A stretch of 38,159 nucleotides of DNA from a virus. This document shows positions 22,878 through 31,757 of the stretch, one piece after another. Position numbers and translations under genes: made by a program. The stretch spans positions 1 through 38,159 of IMG/VR virus record IMGVR_UViG_3300032304_000454; one strand, given 5' to 3'. The stretch's first letter is position 1. Every line of letters starts with the position of its first letter. The notes under the pieces were generated by a model that did not search any database, had not been told where the DNA came from, and saw only the letters and a list, made by a program, of their open reading frames with translations.

Positions 22878-23393
22878 ATGACGATGCAAACCGACGTACT
22901 TAGTGGCCACTTACACCAAAGTGGCTTTATTGTGCTGCAGGCGCGGTCGCGTGTTAAGGGCGTGTCCTATAAGGGCACTGCTTCCGCAGGGCAGTTGGAT
23001 TTGTTTAGCACGACTACCGCACCGGTTTCGGCTACATACGCACAATCCGGCACCACGGTAACAGTTACAAAATCCTCCCACGGGCTGGCCACAGGCGCTG
23101 TGATTGGTATTGCTTTTACTCTTGGCACAGGCGGCGCAGCTTTTTCTGGCAACTACTCCATCACTCGTGTTGACGCTAACACTTTCACCATAACAAGTCC
23201 CAACTCCGCGACAATCACCGCAGGCGCAAGCTGCGTGTATGTTGTCAACGGCACTTGGTTGTTGACGGTTGAAACTACGGCAGGCGACACGTATCAAAAC
23301 TATTTGCTCATTCCCGGCCAAGGCATTTTGTCTGCAAAGACTGTGTACGCCTATATGAGCAATATTGATTTGACGACGGTTTTTTATGGCTAA
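22878..23393 (+). CDS. Structural protein, 171 aa
   Basis: MTMQTDVLSGHLHQSGFIVL, then a beta-rich domain with TVTKSSHGLATGAVIGIAFT, a pattern seen in phage virion proteins. The start at 22878 has CAGGAG upstream; a TTG two codons earlier is less likely. Overlaps the next gene by 8 nt. Confidence 0.68.
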   Translation: MTMQTDVLSGHLHQSGFIVLQARSRVKGVSYKGTASAGQLDLFSTTTAPVSATYAQSGTTVTVTKSSHGLATGAVIGIAFTLGTGGAAFSGNYSITRVDANTFTITSPNSATITAGASCVYVVNGTWLLTVETTAGDTYQNYLLIPGQGILSAKTVYAYMSNIDLTTVFYG

Positions 23394-23640
23394 GACCCCA
23401 GCATGGACACGCAAGGAAGGCAAGTCCGAGAAGGGCGGCTTGAACGCGAAGGGGCGGGCCTCATACAACAAGGCCAACCCCGGCAAACCCGGCCTGAAGG
23501 CTCCCCAGCCAGAGGGCGGCAAACGCCGCGACTCTTTCTGCGCCCGGATGGAAGGCATGAAGAAAAAGCTGACCGGAGAGAAGGCCAAGAAAGACCCAAA
23601 CTCCCGTATCAACAAGAGCCTTCGGGCTTGGAACTGCTGA
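23386..23640 (+). CDS. DUF6321-like small basic protein, 84 aa
   Basis: Highly basic: MAKTPAWTRKEGKSEKGGLN, then AKGRASYNKANPG and SFCARMEGMKKK. This matches my recollection of the DUF6321 pattern in phages. First of a cluster of small Lys/Gly-rich proteins; probably nucleic-acid binding or packaged in the virion (inference). Confidence 0.7.
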   Translation: MAKTPAWTRKEGKSEKGGLNAKGRASYNKANPGKPGLKAPQPEGGKRRDSFCARMEGMKKKLTGEKAKKDPNSRINKSLRAWNC

Positions 23641-23641
23641 T

Positions 23642-23839
23642 ATGAAACACGAACTCTCTGAAAACTCAAAGCACATTGTGGACGCCTTATCGGTGTTCAC
23701 GGTGCTGGGCACCTTGATCGAAATGTTACCTTCAATCGCAGCAGTATTCACGATTGTGTGGACCAGCATCCGCATCTGGGAGACCGAGACCGTCCGTGGT
23801 TGGACTGGTCGGAGCAAGAGCAATGCCGTCGACGAGTAA
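23642..23839 (+). CDS. Small membrane protein, 65 aa
   Basis: One clear hydrophobic segment (VFTVLGTLIEMLPSIAAVFT through VW), a short acidic N-terminus and a charged C-terminus. Starts 1 nt after the previous stop. Its place among virion genes rather than lysis genes is odd; function unknown. Confidence 0.68.
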   Translation: MKHELSENSKHIVDALSVFTVLGTLIEMLPSIAAVFTIVWTSIRIWETETVRGWTGRSKSNAVDE

Positions 23840-24182
23840 AAAGCAGCACGACTTCATGAATGCCGTGGCCCACAGCCCGGCATTTGCGAAGAAAGTAGGG
23901 GTCCCACAGTCCGTGGGCAAAGATTTTTCAACTGCGGACAAGGGCCGCAAATTTAAAGAAGGTGGCGATATGAAATCCGATATGATGAAAAAAGGCATGC
24001 CCGCAGCATTGGCCAAGCATGCAGCCCAACCCGCTTCTAAAGCCCACAAAGGCTTGAAGGCTGGCGGCGTGGCCAAGATGGGCGCTGTCAAAACAGCCGC
24101 TCCAAGCAAAGACGGCATCGCTGTTAAAGGCAAGACCAAGGGCACTATGGTCAAGATGGCCTACGGCGGCAAAGCCTGCTAA
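23823..24182 (+). CDS. Basic Lys/Gly-rich protein, 119 aa
   Basis: MPSTSKKQHDFMNAVAHSPA, then GVPQSVGKDFSTADKGRKF, ending KGKTKGTMVKMAYGGKAC. The start at 23823 has GGAG upstream and overlaps the previous gene by 17 nt. The C-terminal KTKGTMVKM motif recurs in the next gene. Probable virion or DNA-associated protein. Confidence 0.7.
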   Translation: MPSTSKKQHDFMNAVAHSPAFAKKVGVPQSVGKDFSTADKGRKFKEGGDMKSDMMKKGMPAALAKHAAQPASKAHKGLKAGGVAKMGAVKTAAPSKDGIAVKGKTKGTMVKMAYGGKAC

Positions 24183-24192
24183 GGAGTAAATC

Positions 24193-24405
24193 ATGGCGAC
24201 TAAAGAAGAAATAGCGGAAGCGATCCAAGCTGCTAAAGACGCAAAAGACCGCGCCAAAGCTGAGAAAGCATATAACGCTGCAAGCTCAACCCCTCCAGCG
24301 CCAGCAACTCCTCCGAAGAAGATGGCAAAAGGCGGCGTGACTCGCGCTGATGGTTGCATTAGCAAGGGTCACACAAAAGGCACAATGGTCAAGATGGGCC
24401 GTTAA
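24193..24405 (+). CDS. Small basic protein, 70 aa
   Basis: Charged helix (MATKEEIAEAIQAAKDAKDR), a Pro-rich linker, then AKGGVTRADGCISKGHTKGT and MVKMGR. The tail repeats the KGTMVKM motif of the preceding protein. AAGGAG upstream. Confidence 0.68.
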   Translation: MATKEEIAEAIQAAKDAKDRAKAEKAYNAASSTPPAPATPPKKMAKGGVTRADGCISKGHTKGTMVKMGR

Positions 24406-24415
24406 GGAGTAGATG

Positions 24416-25126
24416 ATGGCAACACGCAAACCACGTCGGTTCAATGAGGGAGACCTTGTCTCCGACAAAGAAGCTGGCTTGAAAGCCTCCGCTGGTGAAA
24501 AGGTTGGTCTCTTAGAGCGCCTACGCATGGGCAACATTGACCAAGAGGGCTCTGAGGCCTACAACCGTTTTGGCGCGGGTCGTGGTAAGGCTGAGCGAAC
24601 CAAAGCCAATCAATCTACTTCTGGCGCAGTGAGCCCAAACGTTTACCGTGTTGATTCTGGCCCCGGCTCGTTGAACGTAGAGGACGATAGCAAGCCTTCT
24701 ACCAACGTGCATCGTGTGGACTCTGGTCCCGGCAAGATGTCTTCTGGCTCTACAAAAGTCACACCCGCTAGAAAACCTGCTGTAAAAACCACTTCTGCCC
24801 CAGCAACACAAGCTTACACACGTAAGATGGGCGCTACGGCTGAAGAGGTAGCGAAGCCTTACACACGTAAGATGGGTGCTACAGCTGAAGAAGTAGCGAA
24901 GCCTTACACACGTAAGATGGGTGCTACAGCTGAAGAGATGGCTAAGCCATATAACTATTCTGCGTATAAACCACGCCGAACACCAGAGTCGTTGAGTTCC
25001 ACTCGCAAACCCGGTACTAACACCAATTACGAGAACAAAGAAGCCACGTCAGAAACGTTCAAAAAAGGCGGTGCAGTACGTGGTTGGGGCATGGCGCGAG
25101 GCGCTCGCAAGGCGAAAATCGTATGA
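24416..25126 (+). CDS. Repeat-containing basic protein, 236 aa
   Basis: MATRKPRRFNEGDLVSDKEA, a low-complexity Ser/Lys-rich middle with two VxRVDSGPG units, then three tandem 15-aa repeats (YTRKMGATAEEVAKP), and a basic end (KKGGAVRGWGMARGARKAKI). The second of two adjacent ATG codons gives better spacing from AAGGAG. Probably disordered; virion-associated by context. Confidence 0.68.
   Translation: MATRKPRRFNEGDLVSDKEAGLKASAGEKVGLLERLRMGNIDQEGSEAYNRFGAGRGKAERTKANQSTSGAVSPNVYRVDSGPGSLNVEDDSKPSTNVHRVDSGPGKMSSGSTKVTPARKPAVKTTSAPATQAYTRKMGATAEEVAKPYTRKMGATAEEVAKPYTRKMGATAEEMAKPYNYSAYKPRRTPESLSSTRKPGTNTNYENKEATSETFKKGGAVRGWGMARGARKAKIV
24815..24949 (+). repeat. Three 45-bp tandem repeats, in frame
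   Basis: Units start at 24815, 24860 and 24905 and encode YTRKMGATAEEVAKP. Units 2 and 3 are nearly identical in DNA, so the expansion is recent. Confidence 0.92.
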
Positions 25127-25371
25127 TGGCCAGCCGTGGCATGGGGGCCATCGCCCCTTCCAAAATGCCCAAAGGCGTCCGTAAGGCACGCCGGGATGAC
25201 ACCGACTTCACAGAATATGCTGAAGGCGGAAGTGTTGGCTTGTATGCCAACATCAATGCAAAGAAAAAACGCATTGCCGCTGGTTCTGGTGAGAAAATGC
25301 GTAAGCCCGGTTCTGCTGGTGCGCCAACAGCGAAGGCATTTCGTCAATCCGCCAAAACCGCGAAGAAGTAA
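25123..25371 (+). CDS. Small basic protein, 82 aa
   Basis: MMASRGMGAIAPSKMPKGVR, then EGGSVGLYANINAKKKRIAA and GSGEKMRKPGSAGAPTAKAF. The LYANIxAKxxRIAAGSGE pattern is common in this type of phage. ATGA overlap with the previous gene; the second ATG (25126) is an alternative start. Function unknown; basic charge suggests DNA contact. Confidence 0.7.
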   Translation: MMASRGMGAIAPSKMPKGVRKARRDDTDFTEYAEGGSVGLYANINAKKKRIAAGSGEKMRKPGSAGAPTAKAFRQSAKTAKK

Positions 25372-25374
25372 ATC

Positions 25375-26073
25375 ATGGCCACATCTGGAGTTGCAAACTT
25401 TAACCTCGACTTGACGGAAATCGTTGAGGAGGCGTTTGAGCGCGTGGGTTCCGAGATGCGTACAGGTTACGACCTGCGCACTGCTCGCCGCTCTATGAAC
25501 TTGATGTTTGCCGACTGGGCCAACCGTGGGTTGAACATGTTCACCTACGAGCAGGGCTCGATCCCGTTGGTGGCAGGCACAGCCACATACAACCTGCCGG
25601 AAGACACCGTTGACCTGCTGGAGCACGTTATCCGTACGGGCGCAGGCAGCGCTTCGACACAGGCTGACCTGACCATCACCCGAATCAGCGTCTCCACATA
25701 CGCCACGATCCCCAACAAATTACAGCAAGCCAGACCGATTCAGGTTTGGATTGAGCGTTTAAACACGCCACGCATTACCGTCTGGCCTGTGCCAGACAAC
25801 AGCCAGCCATACACCTTCGTGTACTGGCGGTTGCGCCGCATCCAGAATGCGGGTGAAGGTGTAAACACAATGGATATGCCATTCCGCTTCTTGCCATGCA
25901 TGGTGGCAGGTTTGGCTTACTACTTGGCCCTAAAGGTTCCGGGTGGTACAGAGCGCTTGGCAGTGCTCAAGGCTCAATACGACGAAGCATGGGAGCTCGC
26001 TTCCACGGAAGACCGTGAGAAGGCGGCTGTCCGCTTTGTGCCCCGCCGTCAGTACCTCGGAAGCGGTACATAA
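25375..26073 (+). CDS. Head-tail adaptor-like protein, 232 aa
   Basis: MATSGVANFNLDLTEIVEEA, a helix pair with RTARRSMNLMFADWANRGL, then a beta part (PRITVWPVPDNSQPYTFVYW) and a C-terminal helical bundle. This order fits connector/adaptor proteins that sit below the portal in short-tailed phages. A second protein of similar type is at 26684-27358. Confidence 0.65.
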   Translation: MATSGVANFNLDLTEIVEEAFERVGSEMRTGYDLRTARRSMNLMFADWANRGLNMFTYEQGSIPLVAGTATYNLPEDTVDLLEHVIRTGAGSASTQADLTITRISVSTYATIPNKLQQARPIQVWIERLNTPRITVWPVPDNSQPYTFVYWRLRRIQNAGEGVNTMDMPFRFLPCMVAGLAYYLALKVPGGTERLAVLKAQYDEAWELASTEDREKAAVRFVPRRQYLGSGT

Positions 26074-26462
26074 TGGGTAATCGGTTTGCCAGCGCCAAGA
26101 ACTCGATCGCCATGTGCGATCGTTGTGGCTTTCAGTTTAAACTGACCGAGCTGCGCAAAGAGATCATCAAGACCAAGCAGGTCAACATTCTCGTGTGCGA
26201 CTCATGCTGGGACCCTGACCAGCCGCAGTTGCAGTTGGGCATGTATCCTGTGGATGACCCGCAGGCAGTGCGTAACCCTCGTCGGGATACGACATATGTC
26301 ACAGCCGGTATTGGCCCAGATGGGTATCTGACCGGCGGTAGCCGAGACATCCAGTGGGGATGGAACCCTGTTGGCGGAGCCCGGTTCTTTGAAGACGAGC
26401 TAACTCCCAACTACTTGGTGTTGACTACAGCAGTCGGCCAAGTGACAATCTCAACATCTTAA
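26073..26462 (+). CDS. Zinc-ribbon virion-region protein, 129 aa
   Basis: Two CxxC pairs, CDRCGF and CDSCWD, predict a zinc ribbon in the first 50 residues, followed by DPDQPQLQLGMYPVDDPQAV. TAATG start overlap with the adaptor gene. Conserved in this gene order in related phages as far as I recall; function unknown. Confidence 0.72.
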   Translation: MGNRFASAKNSIAMCDRCGFQFKLTELRKEIIKTKQVNILVCDSCWDPDQPQLQLGMYPVDDPQAVRNPRRDTTYVTAGIGPDGYLTGGSRDIQWGWNPVGGARFFEDELTPNYLVLTTAVGQVTISTS

Positions 26463-26472
26463 GGAGCCCATC

Positions 26473-26676
26473 ATGGCAACGTATAAACAACCCAAACCCG
26501 CCGCCACTAACGCCGTGTTGCCTGATACAGACAACAAGAAGTACATGCGCGAGATGAATGTGTCTGTGGGCACAAACCACAGCAACGACTACAAGCCAAC
26601 CAAGACCTCGGGCATCAAAATCCGTGGCACTGGCGCGGCTACAAAAGGCGTGATGGCTCGCGGCCCAATGGCCTGA
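26473..26676 (+). CDS. Small basic protein, 67 aa
   Basis: MATYKQPKPAATNAVLPDTD, ending GIKIRGTGAATKGVMARGPM. The tail again has a KGxMxRG-type motif as in the 23.8-25.4 kb cluster. AAGGAG upstream. Confidence 0.65.
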   Translation: MATYKQPKPAATNAVLPDTDNKKYMREMNVSVGTNHSNDYKPTKTSGIKIRGTGAATKGVMARGPMA

Positions 26677-26683
26677 TACGAAC

Positions 26684-27358
26684 ATGAACTACACCCAGTT
26701 GACTGCGGCCATCTGCGATTACACGCAGAACTTCGACCAAGACTTCATTGACAACATCCCGGTGTTCGTCAAGCAGGCGGAGCAGCGCATCTACAACACG
26801 GTGCAGTTCCCTTCGTTGCGCAAGAACGTCACAGGCGTCACCACGACGAACAACAAATACCTGTCCGCCCCGAGTGACTTCTTGGCGGTGTATTCACTGG
26901 CGGTCATTGATGCCTTGGGTGCGTATGAGTATCTGTTGAACAAAGACGTCAACTTCATCCGTCAGGCGTACCCAAGTCCAACAAGCACCGGGATTCCAAA
27001 GTATTACGCTTTGTTTGGCCCATCCACAACCAACGACGCTTCTCCGATCATCACGAATGAACTCTCGCTGATTCTGGGCCCAACGCCATCGGCGGTGTAC
27101 TCCGTTGAGTTGCATTATTACTACTACCCCGAGTCGATCGTCACTGCGCAAGAGACATGGCTGGGTGACAACTTTGATTCCGTTCTGCTGTACGGCTCGC
27201 TGGTTGAGGCAAACACATTCATGAAGGGTGAAGCCGACATGACTGCGCTGTACAACGGCAAATACACCGAGGCATTGGCTTTGGCAAAACGTCTGGGCGA
27301 CGGCATGGAGCGTCAGGACGCGTATCGTTCTGGCCAATACCGACAGGCGGTGACTTGA
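26684..27358 (+). CDS. Phage adaptor protein (SU10-adaptor/gp11-like)
   Basis: 224 aa. MNYTQLTAAICDYTQNFDQD, FVKQAEQRIYNTVQFPSLRK, then a beta section and a helical C-terminus (ANTFMKGEADMTALYNGKYT). The pattern matches adaptor proteins that link portal and tail in SU10- and T7-like phages. This supports a short-tailed virion. Confidence 0.75.
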   Translation: MNYTQLTAAICDYTQNFDQDFIDNIPVFVKQAEQRIYNTVQFPSLRKNVTGVTTTNNKYLSAPSDFLAVYSLAVIDALGAYEYLLNKDVNFIRQAYPSPTSTGIPKYYALFGPSTTNDASPIITNELSLILGPTPSAVYSVELHYYYYPESIVTAQETWLGDNFDSVLLYGSLVEANTFMKGEADMTALYNGKYTEALALAKRLGDGMERQDAYRSGQYRQAVT

Positions 27359-27359
27359 T

Positions 27360-27776
27360 ATGGCATTTGAGCAAACACTCACCACGAGCTTTAAGCAGGA
27401 GATTCTGCTTGGAGTTCACGACCTTGAGACCGACACCATCAAGATGGCGCTGTATTTGGCGACTGCTAATTTGGGTGCGGCAACGACCGTTTACACAACA
27501 TCTGGCGAAACATCTGGCACAGGCTACACAGCCGGTGGCAAGACCCTAACAGGCGTGACGGTTCTGACAGCGGACACCACAGCATATGTGGACTTTGCCG
27601 ACCCATCATGGGACCCTGCAGCCTTTACTGCACGGGGCGCCCTCATTTACAATGCAAGCAAGAGCAACAAAGCGATTGCGGTGTTGGACTTCGGGTCGGA
27701 TAAAACCGCCACGACCACTTTCACGGTGCAGATGCCCGCTAACACAGCGACCAGTGCGCTGATCCGTATTTCCTAA
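27360..27776 (+). CDS. Tail/virion protein, 138 aa
   Basis: MAFEQTLTTSFKQEILLGVH, then Thr-rich beta strands with GKTLTGVTVLTADTTAYVDF. Resembles small tail-associated beta proteins. Starts 1 nt after the adaptor stop. Confidence 0.65.
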   Translation: MAFEQTLTTSFKQEILLGVHDLETDTIKMALYLATANLGAATTVYTTSGETSGTGYTAGGKTLTGVTVLTADTTAYVDFADPSWDPAAFTARGALIYNASKSNKAIAVLDFGSDKTATTTFTVQMPANTATSALIRIS

Positions 27777-27788
27777 AAGGAGTTTCTC

Positions 27789-28364
27789 ATGGCTATCGAA
27801 AAAGCAAAAACTGCAGACAGCGTTTCCGCTGGCATGGTTGCTAAAAATGGTTTTGGCGAGTCCGCCAAAGGCGGCGGTGTCTATCACGTTGAGTGCCTCG
27901 ACAAAGACGGCAACTTGAAGTGGTCCAGCAAGATGCACAACCTCGTTGTGAACACCGGCCTGCAGGACATGAACAACAAATATTTCAAGGGTTCCAGCTA
28001 CACCGCTGCGTTCTACCTCGGCTTGGTGACGGGCCCTGCGTCTGCAACCACATATGCCGCTGCGGATACTCTGGCTTCGCATGCTGGTTGGACTGAGTTC
28101 AGCAGCTACTCCGGCTCACGTAAGGCTGTGACCTTCGGCACTCCTACAACTGCAGCGCCTTCGGTTATTGACAGCACTGGCTCCCCATCGTCTTTTGCCA
28201 TCACTGGCACTGCGACTGTGGCTGGCGCTTTCATCTGCACTGTGGCCAGCGGCACTTCGGGCATCCTGTTCTCGGAAGCAGACTTCGATTCCCCCGGCGA
28301 CCGCAACGTGGTGAGCGGTGACACACTGAACGTGTCGTACACCTTCAGCCTCGACGCAGCGTAA
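27789..28364 (+). CDS. Tail/virion protein, 191 aa
   Basis: MAIEKAKTADSVSAGMVAKN, then KMHNLVVNTGLQDMNNKYF and a Ser/Thr/Ala-rich beta domain. The NxVVNTGLxDMxNKYF segment is seen in phage tail or fibre-associated proteins. AAGGAG upstream. Confidence 0.65.
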   Translation: MAIEKAKTADSVSAGMVAKNGFGESAKGGGVYHVECLDKDGNLKWSSKMHNLVVNTGLQDMNNKYFKGSSYTAAFYLGLVTGPASATTYAAADTLASHAGWTEFSSYSGSRKAVTFGTPTTAAPSVIDSTGSPSSFAITGTATVAGAFICTVASGTSGILFSEADFDSPGDRNVVSGDTLNVSYTFSLDAA

Positions 28365-28376
28365 AGGAACACCCCA

Positions 28377-28928
28377 ATGCTTGGGTTCGCGCCACTCGCT
28401 GCGGCCCCGTTGGGGGCAGCTGGTTCAGGAGCAGTCGCCTACGACGTCGCTTTTAGCGACGCTGCGGTTGTGGCCGATACTGCGCTTCAAGCGTCCCCAA
28501 TCTATTTGGCCACTTTCACAGAGGCGGCTACAGGGGCCGACGCAACTCAAGTTACAGCGTCCACGTTTACAGCCAGCATGTCGGACGCAGCGGATGGTTC
28601 GGTGACAGCCGCAGCAGCCCCTGCGTTCTTCGTCAATATTTCCGACTCTGCGGCAGGGGTTGACGCCGCATCGTCTATTGGCGCATTTCAAATGTTTGTG
28701 TCGGATGGCGCAACAGGCACAGATTCCGCGTTGGTGGAGGCTTCTGAGTTCAGCGCGACTGTTTCCGTTGCTGCGGTGGGGAACGATACGCCAGATGCTG
28801 CGGCAGATTTTGACGTGGCGTTTTCAGATGCGGCCACAATCGACGACGCAAATTCAGCGGACTATCTGTGGAAAATTATCAATGACTCGCAGGGCACTTC
28901 GTGGTCTGTGGTTAAAACACAAGCGTAA
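28377..28928 (+). CDS. Ala-rich repeat protein, 183 aa
   Basis: MLGFAPLAAAPLGAAGSGAV, followed by five or six divergent units of the type FxAxxSDAAxGxDAxxA (VAFSDAAVVADTA, TASMSDAADGS, VNISDSAAGVDA, MFVSDGATGTDS, VAFSDAATIDDA), ending in a Trp-containing YLWKIINDSQGTSW. Likely a surface or fibre-linked virion protein. GGAAC upstream. Confidence 0.62.
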   Translation: MLGFAPLAAAPLGAAGSGAVAYDVAFSDAAVVADTALQASPIYLATFTEAATGADATQVTASTFTASMSDAADGSVTAAAAPAFFVNISDSAAGVDAASSIGAFQMFVSDGATGTDSALVEASEFSATVSVAAVGNDTPDAAADFDVAFSDAATIDDANSADYLWKIINDSQGTSWSVVKTQA

Positions 28929-28937
28929 GAGGTTTTT

Positions 28938-31757
28938 ATGGCCATCGTTCTAAAAGATCGCGTCAAGGTTGCATCAGGCGTCACTGGCACTGGTACGGCA
29001 ACACTTGGTTCTGCCGCCGACGGCTTCCAAACATTTGCTGCAATCGGCGATGGCAACGAGACTTACTACACCATCGCGTTGCAGTCTGGCAACGAGTGGG
29101 AAGTGGGTAAGGGCACCGTAACGGATACTGCGGGTACTTTTACCCTGTCGCGTGATACCGTGTACGAGTCAAGCAACGCTGGCAACTTGGTCAATTTCTC
29201 TGCTGGCACCAAAGACGTGTTTGTTACATACCCTGCCGAGCGGGCCATTTACGAAGAGCCCGATGGCCAAACGCTGATTGACGGCGGACCCATTACAGTT
29301 CTTGGCGAAAATGTCGTTACAAACCCATCTTTGGAAGCTGAACTGGGCAAGTTCGTAGGTAACGTGAATTCGTTTGGTCAGGTGTACAACTTGAACCAAA
29401 GTAACGGTTCTTCGGCTTCCGCTGACTTTGTGGTGTACAACAACCAGACCACAGACGGTTTCACAAAATTCACCGACATGGGCATCAACAGCTCAAACTA
29501 CACGTCGGTGGACTACCCCATTTTTACGCCAAATTCCGGTTATGTATTTCATGACGGTGACGATTTCTTCATTGGAAACCAGACAGCCAACAAAGATGTA
29601 GTCCTGTTTGCAGGTGGCGCAGATACAACCAACGAAGCCATTCGCATCAAGGGCTCAGACCAAGACGTGGAGTTGGCCAACGGCCTGTCCGTGGCGGGTA
29701 CCGCGCTTATTACCGGAGCCGCTGAATTCCAGTCTACTGTGCTGTTGGATGCTGATCCAACTCTTGGTTTGCAAGCGGCAACTAAGCAGTATGTTGACTC
29801 GGCTGTATCGACTGGCTTTACGGTGCATCCATCGGTGGTGTACTCCACTGCCGCAGCACTTCCAGCCAACACTTACAACAACGGCACTGCTGGTGTTGGG
29901 GCCACACTGACTGCAAACGCTAACGGTGCGCTTTCTGTGGACGGCAACGTTGTTACCACCTCGCAGCGCATTTTGGTCAAAGATGAAGCCGCACAAGCCA
30001 ACAACGGCGCGTATGTTGTTACCCAGACAGGTAGCGCAGGCGCACCCTACATCTTGACTCGTGCGACCGACTTTGATACCGCTGGCACTGGCGAAATTAC
30101 CAACAATGCTTACTTCTTTACAACCGCAGGCGCAACAAACGCAGGTAGTTCGTTCATTTTGTCGCAGACTGCCGCCATCACGGTTGGTACGACTGCGTTG
30201 CCATTCACTCTGTTCAACGATCAATTGAACTATGTTGGCGGTACAAATATTGACATCACTGGTCTGACCATTTCTTTGACTGGAACCGTGGCGGCTACCA
30301 ACGGCGGTACAGGCACAGCAACAGTCACGACAGGCGACCTGCTGTACGGTTCTGGCACCAACACATGGGGCAAGCTGGCTGCGGGTGCCGGGTACAAGTC
30401 GCTGGTCATGAACGCTGGCGGCACCAACGTGGAGTGGAACGCGGTTGCTTTGAACCAATCTGGCGCTGTGTCTGGCACATTGCCGACAGGCAACGGCGGT
30501 ACAGGACTCACAACCTACACGCTGGGCGACATCATCTACTCGTCAGCCACCAACACGTTGGCTAAGCTGGCGGGTAACACCACCACAACCAAGACATTCT
30601 TGGTTCAAACTGGCGCAGGCGGCGGAGTTTCTGCGGCTCCTTCATGGGGCACCATCGCCGCTGCTGATGTTTCTGGCTTGGCCGCTTCGGCAACAACGGA
30701 TACCACCAATGCAGCAAACATCACATCAGGAACCCTCCCAGTTGCGCGGCTTAACGGCTCGTACACTGGTATTACTGGAGTTGGCACTCTCGCTGCTGGT
30801 ACTTGGAACGGCAGCGTTATTGCTGCTGTTTATGGTGGCACTGGCCAGTCTTCTTACACTCAGGGCGACTTGCTTTACGCGGCTTCGTCTACGACGATCG
30901 GAAAGTTGGCGGATGTAGCTGCCGGTAATGCGCTGATTTCTGGCGGCGTTGGCGCTGACCCTTCTTGGGGCAAGATTGGTCTGGCAACCCATATCAGTGG
31001 CACTTTGGCTGTGGCCAACGGTGGCACAGGCGCAACAGATGCGGCAACAGCTCGGGCAAACTTGGGCGCTGGTACAGGCAACGGCTCAGTCACTTCGGTG
31101 GTTGCGGGCACATACTTGACTGGCGGCACCATCACTACAACCGGCACTCTGGCTGTGGACGCCACAACCACAAACACGGCCTCTAAGGTTGTAGCTCGTG
31201 ACGCGTCTGGAAACTTCAGCGCGGGCACCATCACCGCCAACCTGACCGGCAACGTCACAGGTAACTTGACTGGCAACGTGACTGGGAACGCTTCCGGTTC
31301 TGCGGCTACCTTCACCAGCACTACACAAAACTCGCAGTTCAACTCTGTGGGCGTAGGCACGGCTGGCTCCACCACCGCAGGTGAAATCCGGGCAACCAAC
31401 AACATCACCGCCTACTACTCTTCGGACATCAAGTTCAAAGAAAACATCCAAGAGATCACCAGCGCCAGCAGCATTGTTCGTGCGATTGGCGGTAAATACT
31501 TCGACTGGACTGACGCTTACATCGCAGAGCACGGTGGTGCTGACGGCTACTTTGTCCAGAAGCAAGACTTCGGCGTGATTGCTCAGGATGTGCGGCGTGT
31601 TTTCCCTCGCGCAGTGCGTACACGTCCTGATGGCTCTTTGGCGGTGGACTACGAAAAGCTGGGGGTTCTGGCCTTCCCGGCACTGGTTGAGACGATGGAT
31701 CGACTGGACGCGCTTGAGGCTCTCGTGGCACAATTGGCAAAAGGCGACGCATCATGA
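28938..31757 (+). CDS. Tail fibre with C-terminal S74 chaperone
   Basis: 939-aa fibre. The N-terminal part (MAIVLKDRVKVASGVTGTGT, about 1-100) is a virion-anchoring domain. The long middle has repeated GGTG and TGN motifs typical of beta-helical or trimeric shafts. From about 828 it is an intramolecular chaperone (Peptidase S74): SSDIKFKENI gives Ser829 and Lys834, spaced like the self-cleaving Ser/Lys dyad. The chaperone trimerises the fibre and is then cut off. The gene ends in a coiled coil (DRLDALEALVAQL) and overlaps the next gene by ATGA. It probably recognises the host surface. Confidence 0.88.
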   Translation: MAIVLKDRVKVASGVTGTGTATLGSAADGFQTFAAIGDGNETYYTIALQSGNEWEVGKGTVTDTAGTFTLSRDTVYESSNAGNLVNFSAGTKDVFVTYPAERAIYEEPDGQTLIDGGPITVLGENVVTNPSLEAELGKFVGNVNSFGQVYNLNQSNGSSASADFVVYNNQTTDGFTKFTDMGINSSNYTSVDYPIFTPNSGYVFHDGDDFFIGNQTANKDVVLFAGGADTTNEAIRIKGSDQDVELANGLSVAGTALITGAAEFQSTVLLDADPTLGLQAATKQYVDSAVSTGFTVHPSVVYSTAAALPANTYNNGTAGVGATLTANANGALSVDGNVVTTSQRILVKDEAAQANNGAYVVTQTGSAGAPYILTRATDFDTAGTGEITNNAYFFTTAGATNAGSSFILSQTAAITVGTTALPFTLFNDQLNYVGGTNIDITGLTISLTGTVAATNGGTGTATVTTGDLLYGSGTNTWGKLAAGAGYKSLVMNAGGTNVEWNAVALNQSGAVSGTLPTGNGGTGLTTYTLGDIIYSSATNTLAKLAGNTTTTKTFLVQTGAGGGVSAAPSWGTIAAADVSGLAASATTDTTNAANITSGTLPVARLNGSYTGITGVGTLAAGTWNGSVIAAVYGGTGQSSYTQGDLLYAASSTTIGKLADVAAGNALISGGVGADPSWGKIGLATHISGTLAVANGGTGATDAATARANLGAGTGNGSVTSVVAGTYLTGGTITTTGTLAVDATTTNTASKVVARDASGNFSAGTITANLTGNVTGNLTGNVTGNASGSAATFTSTTQNSQFNSVGVGTAGSTTAGEIRATNNITAYYSSDIKFKENIQEITSASSIVRAIGGKYFDWTDAYIAEHGGADGYFVQKQDFGVIAQDVRRVFPRAVRTRPDGSLAVDYEKLGVLAFPALVETMDRLDALEALVAQLAKGDAS

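Noticed and set aside
22911-23669. A 252-codon minus-strand open frame
   Set aside because: Antisense to three tightly packed plus-strand genes with good starts; no family pattern.
24815-24949. CRISPR-like repeats
   Set aside because: Contiguous 45-bp units without spacers, in frame within a protein gene.
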